The notes under the pieces: generated by a model
The model's database searches: none
What the model was told of the DNA's origin: nothing
What the model saw: only the letters and a program-made list of their open reading frames with translations
Program-made: the position numbers and the translations under genes
DNA from: JAPORY01 sp965215385
GTDB lineage: Bacteria > Pseudomonadota > Alphaproteobacteria > Rhodobacterales > Rhodobacteraceae
DNA: 64,000 nt
Assembly: GCA_965215385.1 (NCBI GenBank)
Contig: OZ244059.1
Location: forward strand, 1,178,001-1,242,000
Reading direction: 5' to 3'
In this document: piece by piece, positions 8,681 to 16,893 of the stretch
Numbering within the stretch: the first letter of the stretch is position 1
Layout: each line of letters begins with the position of its first letter

Positions 8681-9018
8681 TTGCGTTATTCTAGTATCCC
8701 GAAATTGTTAAATTGCGGGGTGCCAGTATTCAGTTCACTGAAAACGGCGGTTTCTTTTGTAATCGATTTTCGTTTGACCGTGGTATAAACTTCAGAACAA
8801 TTGGCACTTCACCGCCGAGAAGGCGCGAATCAAGATAAAGTCACTATAAAAAGCAAATTAATGATTTCGGGATACTAGGTGAGACTAGCAGCGCATCCAA
8901 TTGCGACGGGAACAACTTTTACTTACAACTTCAGTCGCCGGGAAGGTCGTTCAGTTTCATTTTCAGTGTGACCAAATTTCAGATGCAATGTCGCGCCACA
9001 CTATGGTTACGCGGTCAC
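8681..9018. other. Intergenic, no gene recognised
   Basis: AT-rich sequence downstream of the dCTP-deaminase-like gene. I see no open frame with a family signature, repeat or clear terminator. Confidence 0.4.
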
Positions 9019-9876
9019 TTACTTGTCGTCTGGATCAAGATCTAACTGCGGCCGCAAGTGCGAAATCTCCTCAGTTTGTTCATCAACCGTCTGTTGAAGA
9101 GTTTCTATGTGAAGCCGTAAGTCACTTATATTGGCAGAATTCTGCGAAGTTTCGTCCAAAGCACGTTCTGAAAGAGCTCTGATGCTGTTTTCAGAAGATA
9201 CCAATGCGTCTCTGAAGGAAACCCATAGATCGAAAAAAATGAATGACCCAAAGATGAGTCCGAAGAATCCAAGAATTGATAACTGTTTCACCGAAGCTTG
9301 AGCCCCTTTCGCTGCCTCCTTGGCCTGTCTTGCTGTCTCTTGTGCCTCTCTAAACTTGCTGGCGATGGAACTTCGGACTCCGATCCTCTTTGATCCGTTG
9401 AACTGCGTCTTCAAATCCTTAACTACTGCTGAGTAAGGTTGAGAGGATTTGGAGATCGCGTCCTTAATGTCATCTAGGTTCGAATTGGACGGCGGCTCAC
9501 CTAGCAGGGGAGCCGAAGTCGTTTTTGTAAATTCTATCCAGATCAATCCTTCATCACACGGAACAGTATAATCTTCATCCGTCAGATTGTGGATGGGAAT
9601 GCATAGTCGCCCCCAGAAACCAGGATCAACCAAAGGTCCAGTGCCAAGCAATAGACCTCTGTGCACGTGGCGAATTTGTAGGTTAAAGCGAACGGCAATA
9701 AAAGACGGTAATCGAAAATAAGTTTCGCTTTCCACAAATACGATGGAATTTGCCGGAAATGTCAGAAACTGGTTTTCCCGAAACAGCAGCAATCTTGGTT
9801 CACATTGATCAGGGTCATAAATGAACGCATTTAAACCTATCCGACCTTCATAAGAAGCAGTCTTTAGGCTGTGCAC
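9019..9876 (-). CDS. Membrane-anchored dCTP-deaminase-like protein, catalytic Glu lost
   Basis: A 285-residue protein. Residues 1-125 follow the trimeric dCTP deaminase/dUTPase fold: FPANSIVFVESETYFRLP, then a G-L-V-DPGFWG segment, then IHNLTDE. In true deaminases DPGxxG is followed by a strand carrying the catalytic Glu before an Asn (LEFYN in E. coli Dcd); here this reads CIPIHN, with Pro at that place. The GRSS loop is also absent. A deaminase reaction is therefore unlikely; a nucleotide-binding or sensing role is possible. Coiled coil at about 165-195, one membrane helix (ILGFFGLIFGSFIFFDLW) at about 198-222 and a second coiled coil to the C-terminus follow. It starts with GTG after AGGCG. 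It is the last gene of the operon 13009-9019. Confidence 0.75.
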   Translation of the reverse strand: MHSLKTASYEGRIGLNAFIYDPDQCEPRLLLFRENQFLTFPANSIVFVESETYFRLPSFIAVRFNLQIRHVHRGLLLGTGPLVDPGFWGRLCIPIHNLTDEDYTVPCDEGLIWIEFTKTTSAPLLGEPPSNSNLDDIKDAISKSSQPYSAVVKDLKTQFNGSKRIGVRSSIASKFREAQETARQAKEAAKGAQASVKQLSILGFFGLIFGSFIFFDLWVSFRDALVSSENSIRALSERALDETSQNSANISDLRLHIETLQQTVDEQTEEISHLRPQLDLDPDDK

Positions 9877-9921
9877 ACCGCCTGGTTTTTCAGAAGTACT
9901 GTGTTTCTTGATACTGAAGGG

Positions 9922-10113
9922 TTAGATCATCCCAGTCGCAACAACACATCGTACGATGTCGTCTGCTGATAGAAGCGACGGAGTAATGTCAGGCAAATGA
10001 TCTTCGTTAGGTCTAGTTCTAAACTGATCGGCTAGCTCCAACGCAAGTTCCGAACTGTATTGCTCAAAGAATTTGCTGAGTTCATCTCCTTCTTCCAGGC
10101 CTAGGGGGGACAA
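9922..10113 (-). CDS. Small acidic protein within the nucleotide operon
   Basis: A 63-residue frame that begins with TTG, overlaps the end of the PurZ-like gene by 13 bases and ends 45 bases before the deaminase-like gene. It is acidic (GDELSKFFEQYSSELALELAD) and matches no family I know. Tight packing between two real genes on the same strand is the main support. It has no obvious ribosome site, so it could be non-coding. Confidence 0.45.
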   Translation of the reverse strand: MSPLGLEEGDELSKFFEQYSSELALELADQFRTRPNEDHLPDITPSLLSADDIVRCVVATGMI

Positions 10114-11156
10114 TTCAACTTTTCTCCGTTTACTTGCATGTCAAGAGCTGAAAAACCAAGATAATCAATTTTTTGGCCGATTTGCTCTTCTACCGCTGCC
10201 AAGAATTTGCGGACATTACTGTGCGAATCGGTCAATTCCGATTCGGAACCAATATAGTCAATATGATTCATTACGATGTGGGTAGGATTGTTCGATGCAA
10301 TCGCAGACTTTACTTGTTCGGCGTCAAATTTGCCAACGCGTCGCTCTTTCTTTGTGACGGTGGTATATTCTCGAATGTCATCGGCACGACCAATTGATTG
10401 TGCGATATCGGTCCAGCTGCATTCTCCATGAAGAGGTCCAGAATCACCGGCAACTCTTATCGGAAAAGACCGAATGACCATGTATATGTCGTCGACATCT
10501 AGAGGACTCAATCCTGCCTCCGATAATGCGGCTGAAGCGGTTGTCGAACGCGCCGTCGCTTTCGGCCAATAACCACCGTCAAGCAGCGACAAGCCAAATC
10601 CTTGTGACCCTTCAATAATAACACGTTCTCTACTTTGTAGTTTTCTCCTCAACAAAGAAGTTGAATTACAAATGAATCTGCGCAAGGGATCACAGTGTTC
10701 GGCATCAAGGGAAACTAACGAAAAATTGGTTGCGCCACGTGCCACAGAGGCCATTACAGCACCACCAACGCCACTGCCAGTGGAACCAATCGACCTCTCC
10801 AGATTAGCCTGAGATTCCCAAACCTTGTGTTCAGGAAGCACTATTTTGGCCTGACTGCTGATAAATAGTCTGTCTAGAGGAAATTTCAAAAGTCTAATTT
10901 CTTTGAAAAACACATCAATGTCAATATAGGATCCAGCCGGAAAGATGACGTCAACATCGCGATCAATGCAGCCAGCTGGAAGCTGCCTGAGTATGAATTT
11001 TTTTCTCCCTTTGTCATAGGCAGTATGCCCTGAGTTGGGTCCGCCTACTCGAACCACGGTCACATCTGATTCTCGGGCAGTCCTAACTAATTGAAGGGTT
11101 ACTTTGCCTTTGCCTTCCGAACCGAATTGACCTCCTACCACCACAGTTACAGGCAT
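10101..11156 (-). CDS. PurA/PurZ-family adenylosuccinate-synthetase homologue with Asp-to-Ser change
   Basis: A 351-residue P-loop synthetase of the PurA family, shorter than the usual 430 residues. The start is the ATG at 11156, placed by GGAG eight bases upstream. The phosphate loop reads GGQFGSEGKGK: in PurA the equivalent is GDEGKGK with the catalytic Asp13, and here residue 13 is Ser. Other PurA landmarks remain: GPNSGHTAY (catalytic His), GSTGSGVGG, EGSQG, and TTVTKKERRVG near the aspartate-binding arginines. Replacement of this Asp is a hallmark reported for phage PurZ, which joins aspartate to dGMP in 2-aminoadenine synthesis. The housekeeping PurA keeps Asp, so this is a specialised paralogue. 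It overlaps the upstream gene by 10 bases. Substrate is inferred, not shown. Confidence 0.85.
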   Translation of the reverse strand: MPVTVVVGGQFGSEGKGKVTLQLVRTARESDVTVVRVGGPNSGHTAYDKGRKKFILRQLPAGCIDRDVDVIFPAGSYIDIDVFFKEIRLLKFPLDRLFISSQAKIVLPEHKVWESQANLERSIGSTGSGVGGAVMASVARGATNFSLVSLDAEHCDPLRRFICNSTSLLRRKLQSRERVIIEGSQGFGLSLLDGGYWPKATARSTTASAALSEAGLSPLDVDDIYMVIRSFPIRVAGDSGPLHGECSWTDIAQSIGRADDIREYTTVTKKERRVGKFDAEQVKSAIASNNPTHIVMNHIDYIGSESELTDSHSNVRKFLAAVEEQIGQKIDYLGFSALDMQVNGEKLNCPP

Positions 11157-13009
11157 ACTCTTTCTCCTTTCAACCAATCAAACCTTGTTTCGATATCTTG
11201 CGTAAGGTCACAAACCTTCAAGACGTTGAAGTAAACTATGTGAGCAATATTTCTTAAGTCCGAGACTTGCCTTTCAACCTCACTAGTTTGGGCAAGATGG
11301 AACTGTTGTGCTGCGGCCTGTTTTGCGACTCCTTCACGAATTGCAAAGCGCTTCAAGCGCTCGGAAGCTGCCGCATCAATAAACACGTGCCGGAACTCAA
11401 AGCCAAAGGTTTCAACAAGAAAGGCATGATCTTCAGGGAACCGCAAGCCATCGACAACTATACGCTGTGCCGAAGCTGCTTGACTGATCGTTCGCATGGC
11501 AAGTTCCCGCTGGCGTCCAGAGCGATTGATCTCAAGTCCAATCCTCTGACGATTCACTCGGTTGAGTTCAAGCCCCCGTTCTCGCAGGAATTCGTCGACG
11601 ACAAGACTAAAGCGAGTGTAAACGAACCCAAAACGCCTTAGGATATTGGCGAAAGTTGTTTTCCCCGCAGCAATTGGCCCACTTACCCCAACCACTAAGG
11701 GTTTGCCTGCCGCTTGCAAACGCGGTATAATCATGGGAGCTTCATTCTGACTCGAAAGTTCCTCGGACAATTTAGCCAAGTGAAAAGTACCCACCAAAGC
11801 GGAGGTTATAGCATCCAATTCATCGTGGGTGACAGAGCCTTGTTTATAGTTTCCCTCAACACCAAATTCGGCCAAGCCCATCTTTAGGAATTCCGCACCG
11901 GCGCCTTTTCTCGGAATACGCATTATGTCTTGTGCGGCACCGGGGTAACTCTCAATAACCGGAATCCCCATTCGTCGAAACTTTGTTGCAAGATCAATTC
12001 CACGGGCGGTGAGTTTTTGCATACTAGGGATTAAGCAAGGATATACGTTGATACCCCTTCGTTTCAACTCTCGCTCTGATTCACGCAATATGCCGAATCG
12101 CTTTCGACCAGGATCATCATCATACACAGAGGTGCGACCCGTCGGTAAAGACAAGGGAGAGTCGATAGAAATTAAATCTGGTTTCTCCGCTACCGACATC
12201 TCAACGACTTCCGAGTCTTTGTAAACCATAGCAGTCGTTACTCTATGTCCATTGAGTGCACACCATCCCGAGGCACGAAGTTCTGATCCTGTTAAATCAA
12301 TACCGATGACCTTTGCCGACGCTGCCCGAAGGCCGTGAAACAGGTCATGAAATGTGGGGGCATTCTTCAGGTACGGAGGTGCTGATGGTAAGCTTTCCGA
12401 CGTGTTCGTGCTATCCGATGATGCCGCTAGTTTTTCAAAAGACGCTCCTTCGCTTAGAAGATCCGGTTCGTACCCTAAACGAGATAAAGTAGCGTCGAAA
12501 ATAGCACCCATCGCTGCTATGTCAGCGCGATTATACTGAATCAGAAGTCTGAGAGCATCATTATCACCCCGAAGGTAGCGATTCCAAAGAAGAACCGCAG
12601 ACACCCCATCAATGTCCGATATTCCTTCTCGACAATTTATCCCGAGTTCCCGTTCGATAGCTTTTTGTCCACCCGTCAATCCTACTCGCCGACACAAATA
12701 CATCAAATCAATATGAACCCGTGGCAAATCAACGGATCGGAACTCTTTTTCGATAAACTTAGTATCAAATCGGATCCCATTAAACGTAATGAGGGCGCTT
12801 GCGTTACTTGCATCCCTCAAAAAGTTCTCCGCACATCCGCCCTTGACCAGTGTCTTCGATAGGCCACCGAAGGACCAGCCTACCAAAGTTATTTCATCGT
12901 AGTACAAACTCAATCCAGTTGTTTCGATGTCAAGAAACATCACGGACAACGGAAATTCGGAACAAACCGCCAATTTACTCCGTAATTCTGGAGGAAGCGT
13001 TTTTGGCAT
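11147..13009 (-). CDS. DEDD exonuclease - DUF429 - P-loop kinase fusion
   Basis: A 620-residue, three-part protein. Residues 20-180: RNase H-fold 3'-5' exonuclease, with FLDIETTG (D27, E29), FNGIRFDTKF (D82) and YNRADIAAM (D163) giving a full DEDD set. Residues 233-412: DUF429, also RNase H-like, with IGIDLTGS (D238), ISIDSPLSLP (D283) and a THDELDA motif (D396, D399). Residues 438-620: P-loop kinase of the dephospho-CoA/deoxynucleotide kinase type, with Walker A GPIAAGKTT (444-452) and a DGLRFPED lid region. I know no standard protein with this order. It is first in the operon, with the PurZ-like gene overlapping its end by 10 bases. Likely roles are nucleic-acid trimming and nucleotide phosphorylation; the link between them is inference. 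Confidence 0.85.
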   Translation of the reverse strand: MPKTLPPELRSKLAVCSEFPLSVMFLDIETTGLSLYYDEITLVGWSFGGLSKTLVKGGCAENFLRDASNASALITFNGIRFDTKFIEKEFRSVDLPRVHIDLMYLCRRVGLTGGQKAIERELGINCREGISDIDGVSAVLLWNRYLRGDNDALRLLIQYNRADIAAMGAIFDATLSRLGYEPDLLSEGASFEKLAASSDSTNTSESLPSAPPYLKNAPTFHDLFHGLRAASAKVIGIDLTGSELRASGWCALNGHRVTTAMVYKDSEVVEMSVAEKPDLISIDSPLSLPTGRTSVYDDDPGRKRFGILRESERELKRRGINVYPCLIPSMQKLTARGIDLATKFRRMGIPVIESYPGAAQDIMRIPRKGAGAEFLKMGLAEFGVEGNYKQGSVTHDELDAITSALVGTFHLAKLSEELSSQNEAPMIIPRLQAAGKPLVVGVSGPIAAGKTTFANILRRFGFVYTRFSLVVDEFLRERGLELNRVNRQRIGLEINRSGRQRELAMRTISQAASAQRIVVDGLRFPEDHAFLVETFGFEFRHVFIDAAASERLKRFAIREGVAKQAAAQQFHLAQTSEVERQVSDLRNIAHIVYFNVLKVCDLTQDIETRFDWLKGERVCL

Positions 13010-13217
13010 TACTGATCAAACCGAAGGCTTCGGCTCTCTTGTAATTCTTGGTCGGGCAAAGTTCGTAACTCGCAATAACAACCTTCCATTTCCTAATGAA
13101 TAAAGCATCGAATTGAATACAACCGTACCAATGATGTTCAAGCATTTGGAACCCCAAGATTGAGAGGAAACAAGTTAGGAAGTACGCCGGGATTTGTTGA
13201 TAGCTTTCAAAGAAGAT

Positions 13218-13638
13218 ATGAAAATGATTGCAATCGACTTTGATGTGTATCGGTGTATTGTGCAAGAACAAAATGCTTCGGTGAGACTCCCAACGCTGTC
13301 CTGCGATGGGTACCTGATCTTCCGACAGCCCCACTAACTTCGTAGTTGCACCTAGCGATGACCCGAGCAGCGAGCCTGTTCCAAAATACCGATCTTGGGT
13401 AAGTAAGGGCGTTGAATTGCTGCACGGAACTGATATGCGGATGAAGTATTACGGTGATTGGCATGCGGGAAGCATTGAAAACGGAGCTTTGATTGTGAAG
13501 GGAAAACGTGTCATATCGCCTTCGGCCGCCTTTGGTGTTGTTGTCGCTGGCGACACTTCCCGGAATGGCGGGCGAGATTGGCAGGTCAAGTGCCCTAAAG
13601 ACTTTGAAATTCGTTTGCTAGAGTTCTTGAGACCTTAA
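13218..13638 (+). pseudogene. Remnant of a SeqA-N/RHH plus DUF4357-like protein
   Basis: An ATG at 13218 begins MKMIAIDFDVYR, typical of a ribbon-helix-helix N-terminus. One frame change later the sequence reads CFGETPNAVLRWV, the expected continuation. After a further break, 13398-13638 encodes LLHGTDMRMKYYGDWHAG, ISPSAAFGVV and NGGRDWQVKCP, a DUF4357-like C-terminus. The gene is divergent from the exonuclease fusion. In intact relatives such proteins bind DNA, so it could once have been a regulator or part of the neighbouring system. Confidence 0.55.
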
Positions 13639-14100
13639 TTGCCTTCCTATGCATGTAATTCACCGTCGGCATTCTTGGTGTCTCGCCAAAGTGACTCGGT
13701 CATCGTATCATGGTAACAAAGAGTAATGCCAGTCACCATGAAAGCAGGCCTCGGCAAAGGGTAAACTAGGCCGTAAGTTAATCCGTTACTTTGACCCTGA
13801 GCGGGTACATTTTCCTATTGAGTTCCAATTGCATTATGCATTCAGGAATGGAAACGGGGTCTTAAATTGTCGCGGAACTAGGGGCACGCGTGTTGGAAAT
13901 TTTTCTCGCAGAACGATTTTATCTGCAAGTTGGATTTCTTATCAGCCACTAATTTACCTTCGCGTTTAGAAGAATGCGAAATTGCTAAAAATAGCTTGGG
14001 ACAACCTTTAGGAGACTTGAGCATATTTCTTGGATTTCAGTGAGAGCTGTAAGTTTGTTTGGAGAATGCGGTAAGCACTTTGCGTGAAAGAGGTATTGTG
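13639..14100. other. Intergenic, no gene recognised
   Basis: No frame with a recognisable protein and no insertion-sequence end was found between the DUF4357-like remnant and the truncated ATPase. Confidence 0.4.
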
Positions 14101-14560
14101 ATGTCAGTTTTCAAAAAGGGAGAAATTGAAAATTTTGTCGATAGAGGTGAAAAGGCCGATCTGCCGGTACTTGTGGGCCGTGACAAAATCATTCAGGCTT
14201 TAGAAAAAAAGGGTGATTATATACGACAGCAACAATCCCCGGCCCGCTCACTTTTCCGTTTTCACCTTGAACGGGCGGAAGAAAGTATCCCGCAGTTCCT
14301 CTCGGTCATGCCCGGCATGTCAAACTCCTCTTCCAGTTCAGCCTTGCTGGGCTGATACCGGCGGTCGAGACCGTGCCAGAAGTGAAGTTGGGGTTGGTCA
14401 ATACGCGTTCTCTCTCGTTCCGGTTGTTGGGCGCGGGGCGACTATCGCAACCTCACTACGCGAGCAGACGGGTTGTGCTCTTGCGCTGACGGGAAGAATC
14501 TTCCAAGCCCTTGGAGATTATGCGTCCCTAAAAGGGCTTTGCAAGTATGCGGACATCGGT
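14101..14560 (+). pseudogene. Truncated paralogue of the AAA ATPase at 5466
   Basis: The ATG at 14101 opens with FKKGEIENFVDRGEK and LPVLVGRDKI, matching the first 30 residues of the ATPase at 5466. After about residue 37 the similarity is lost, with frame changes and a deleted P-loop region. A later piece (PVVGRGATIATSL) may come from a more distal part. It is a dead remnant that shows the family was present at least twice. Confidence 0.65.
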
Positions 14561-14659
14561 TAATAATAGGATGAATAAATGGACGGGTAAACACCTCTTT
14601 CTCGGCCAGGCTCACTTGTCACTCACAATGTCCCGCAAACGGTCGTTAAAAGGACGCCC

Positions 14660-15235
14660 ATGACACGCACCGGCGACATCCTCGGATACGCGAGAGTCTC
14701 CACCGTGGATCAAGATCTGTCGAGCCAGAAAGATCGGCTGCTCGAATACGGTGCCGTGCGGGTATTTGAAGACGTGATCTCCGGCAAAACCTTCACTCGG
14801 CCCGGATTATCCGACTTGCTCAATCAGTCGCGACCGAACGATACGCTGGCGGTCATTCGGCTCGATCGCTTGGGGCGCTCGCTTAAAGAACTCCTCGAAA
14901 CGGTGGAGTCGCTTAAAGCCCGCGATGTCAACCTGGTCAGCCTAGAAGAACAGATCGATACAACGTCCGCGGCCGGTGAGTTGGTGTTCCATGTTTTTGG
15001 AGCGATTGCACATTTTGAGCGGCGGCTCATTGCCGAACGCACCAAGGATGGGTTGGCGAACGCTCGTAAGCACGGTCGGTTACCCGGTAGACCGTCGTTG
15101 CCGCCGGCGACGATATCAGCGCTTCGGAATCTCGTGGATGCTGGTAAGTCGGTTCCGCAAGCCGCCAAACACCTCGGCATCGGACGGTCAACGGCCTACA
15201 AAGCGTTACAATCCGAAACGCCGCTAAATCACTAG
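14660..15235 (+). CDS. Serine recombinase (resolvase/invertase)
   Basis: A 191-residue site-specific recombinase. The catalytic domain begins ILGYARVSTVDQDLSSQ with the nucleophile Ser in ARVST. IRLDRLGRSLKELLE and the E-helix GAIAHFERRLIAERT follow. The C-terminal helix-turn-helix contains AAKHLGIGRSTAYKAL. Size and layout match Tn3-type resolvases and DNA invertases. No transposase of the Tn3 type is nearby, so it may serve the adjacent restriction-modification genes or be a leftover of a larger element. No clear crossover site was recognised. Confidence 0.9.
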   Translation: MTRTGDILGYARVSTVDQDLSSQKDRLLEYGAVRVFEDVISGKTFTRPGLSDLLNQSRPNDTLAVIRLDRLGRSLKELLETVESLKARDVNLVSLEEQIDTTSAAGELVFHVFGAIAHFERRLIAERTKDGLANARKHGRLPGRPSLPPATISALRNLVDAGKSVPQAAKHLGIGRSTAYKALQSETPLNH

Positions 15236-15316
15236 CTACAGGATCATTCGAAGCGTTGTTCTGTGGCAATCCCACCTTATTGTTCGAGCCTCTCCCGGCG
15301 TAATGGAAGGACGACA

Positions 15317-16195
15317 ATGATTACCGTTGCTGACGAGAGAACACCCACTGGCGAGCACTGTGAGCCGACAATTCCGACCATGAGGTGTGCCGATAACATC
15401 GAATATCTTCGGACTTTTCGGGAGGGCTTCTTCAAGTTAATTGTCACTTCACCACCATACAATATCGGCAAAAACTATGAGGCGAAGGCATCATTGGATG
15501 ACTATTTGGAGCAGCAACACAAAGTCATTGCAGAATGCGTTCGAACACTCCATCACCAAGGTTCTATTTGTTGGCAGGTTGGTAACTATGTCTCTAACGG
15601 GTCGATAATTCCCTTAGACGTACTACTCTATCCCATTTTCGCGAGTTTTGGGCTGCAGTTGCGTAATCGCATAATCTGGCACTTCGGTCATGGTTTGCAT
15701 TGTACCCGCCGTTTGTCAGGTCGCTACGAAACGATAAACTGGTGGACATTGTCGGATGAGTACACCTGGCACCTAGACCCCATCCGAGTTCCGGCCAAGT
15801 ATCCCGGCAAGAAATATTTCAAAGGGCCAAACGCGGGTAAATTATCGGGCAACCCCTTAGGAAAGAACCCTTCTGATGTTTGGGCATTTCCCAATGTGAA
15901 GAACAATCATCCGGAGAAGACTGATCACCCTTGTCAGTTTCCCGTTGAACTGGTCGAGCGACTTGTTCTTTCGATGACGAATCCTGGGGATGCGGTGTTG
16001 GATCCTTATATGGGGGTGGGTTCATCCGTGATCGCCGCCTTGATGCATGGTCGGCAAGCCTTTGGTTGTGACATCGTGCCGGATTATGTTGCAATCGCCG
16101 AAGAGCGCGTCGCCGCTTTGCGGGCCGGAGAATTGCGGACTCGGCCAATGGGCAAGCCGATCTATAATCCCGCCCTGCCCAACGGTGGGCACTGA
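15317..16195 (+). CDS. Type II DNA methyltransferase (beta class, SPPY motif)
   Basis: A 292-residue methyltransferase. The catalytic motif TSPPYNIGKNY comes first, near residue 50. The AdoMet-binding motif DPYMGVGSSVIAA is near the C-terminus (about 245), with GCDI just after, giving the beta-class order. SPPY is the usual form in N4-cytosine methylases, as expected for a BglII/BstYI-like system, though N6-adenine cannot be excluded. The start at 15317 is chosen for the GGAAGGA site nine bases upstream. Its stop overlaps the start of the restriction gene (TGATG), so the two are co-translated. It protects host DNA from the partner nuclease. Confidence 0.9.
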   Translation: MITVADERTPTGEHCEPTIPTMRCADNIEYLRTFREGFFKLIVTSPPYNIGKNYEAKASLDDYLEQQHKVIAECVRTLHHQGSICWQVGNYVSNGSIIPLDVLLYPIFASFGLQLRNRIIWHFGHGLHCTRRLSGRYETINWWTLSDEYTWHLDPIRVPAKYPGKKYFKGPNAGKLSGNPLGKNPSDVWAFPNVKNNHPEKTDHPCQFPVELVERLVLSMTNPGDAVLDPYMGVGSSVIAALMHGRQAFGCDIVPDYVAIAEERVAALRAGELRTRPMGKPIYNPALPNGGH

Positions 16196-16806
16196 TGCAG
16201 ATTGCTTCGGAGTATTCACACCTTAATGGTAAGGAATATTTGATCGTCCACCGTCCCCAGCTTATTGAGGAAATTCACCTCGTAATCGCTGGAGTCGATG
16301 CGGAAGCATGTCGGACAAAGGCGTCTCGGGAACGTGGTAGACACGGGCAACTTTTGTATTCTCCGCCCGCCTTGAACCAAGCATTCGCGAATGGCTTCAA
16401 GCCTCTTGGTTGGCAGAAGCGTATCAATTCCTTTTGGACGGCAAATGACTCGGCCTTGCTAAGGCGAATACATCATCTTGCTCCCGACGAGCAAAAACAA
16501 AGAATTATTGATGCCGGCTTGTCGCCGTTACAATCCAAGAATGAGATTGATTTTGTCAAAGATGACGTTGCCGTTGAGGTGCAGTTTGGTAAGTATTCAT
16601 TCGTGGCCCATGATTTGTTTGTGAAACATCTGCACTTTTTCGTCTCGGAGACAATCAATGTCGGCGTCGAAATACTGCCGATGAAAACGATGCAACAACA
16701 TATGAGCAGCGGGCCAACGTACCACGAGAAAGATCTACTTAATGTGATCCGGCAGGGGCGGGGCGTCCCGGCAGTACCATTGATCCTAATAGGCATTGAA
16801 CCGTGA
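16195..16806 (+). CDS. BglII/BstYI-family restriction endonuclease
   Basis: A 203-residue type II restriction enzyme. The active site reads EIDFVKDDVAVEVQF, giving D119, E128 and Q130: the same Asp-x8-Glu-x-Gln spacing as BglII. The C-terminal stretch VIRQGRGVPAVPLILIGIEP is strongly family-like. BglII cuts AGATCT and BstYI cuts RGATCY; which of these this enzyme reads cannot be told here. It is coupled to the methylase by a one-base overlap. No C protein was seen, so expression control may rest on translation order alone. The frame is intact. Confidence 0.88.
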   Translation: MQIASEYSHLNGKEYLIVHRPQLIEEIHLVIAGVDAEACRTKASRERGRHGQLLYSPPALNQAFANGFKPLGWQKRINSFWTANDSALLRRIHHLAPDEQKQRIIDAGLSPLQSKNEIDFVKDDVAVEVQFGKYSFVAHDLFVKHLHFFVSETINVGVEILPMKTMQQHMSSGPTYHEKDLLNVIRQGRGVPAVPLILIGIEP

Positions 16807-16893
16807 TGGAGTGGTTTGCTTTGCCGGATTGTCCCTGCAACCCGGCGTCAGAGGTTCAAAAACCGCCAAAACCACCAAAACGCACCAAAAAAA

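Noticed and set aside
9019..13009. Complete phage-type 2-aminoadenine (Z) cassette
   Set aside because: Only a PurZ-like gene is present. I see no DatZ-like HD phosphohydrolase, MazZ or DpoZ polymerase, so a full Z-genome pathway is not supported.
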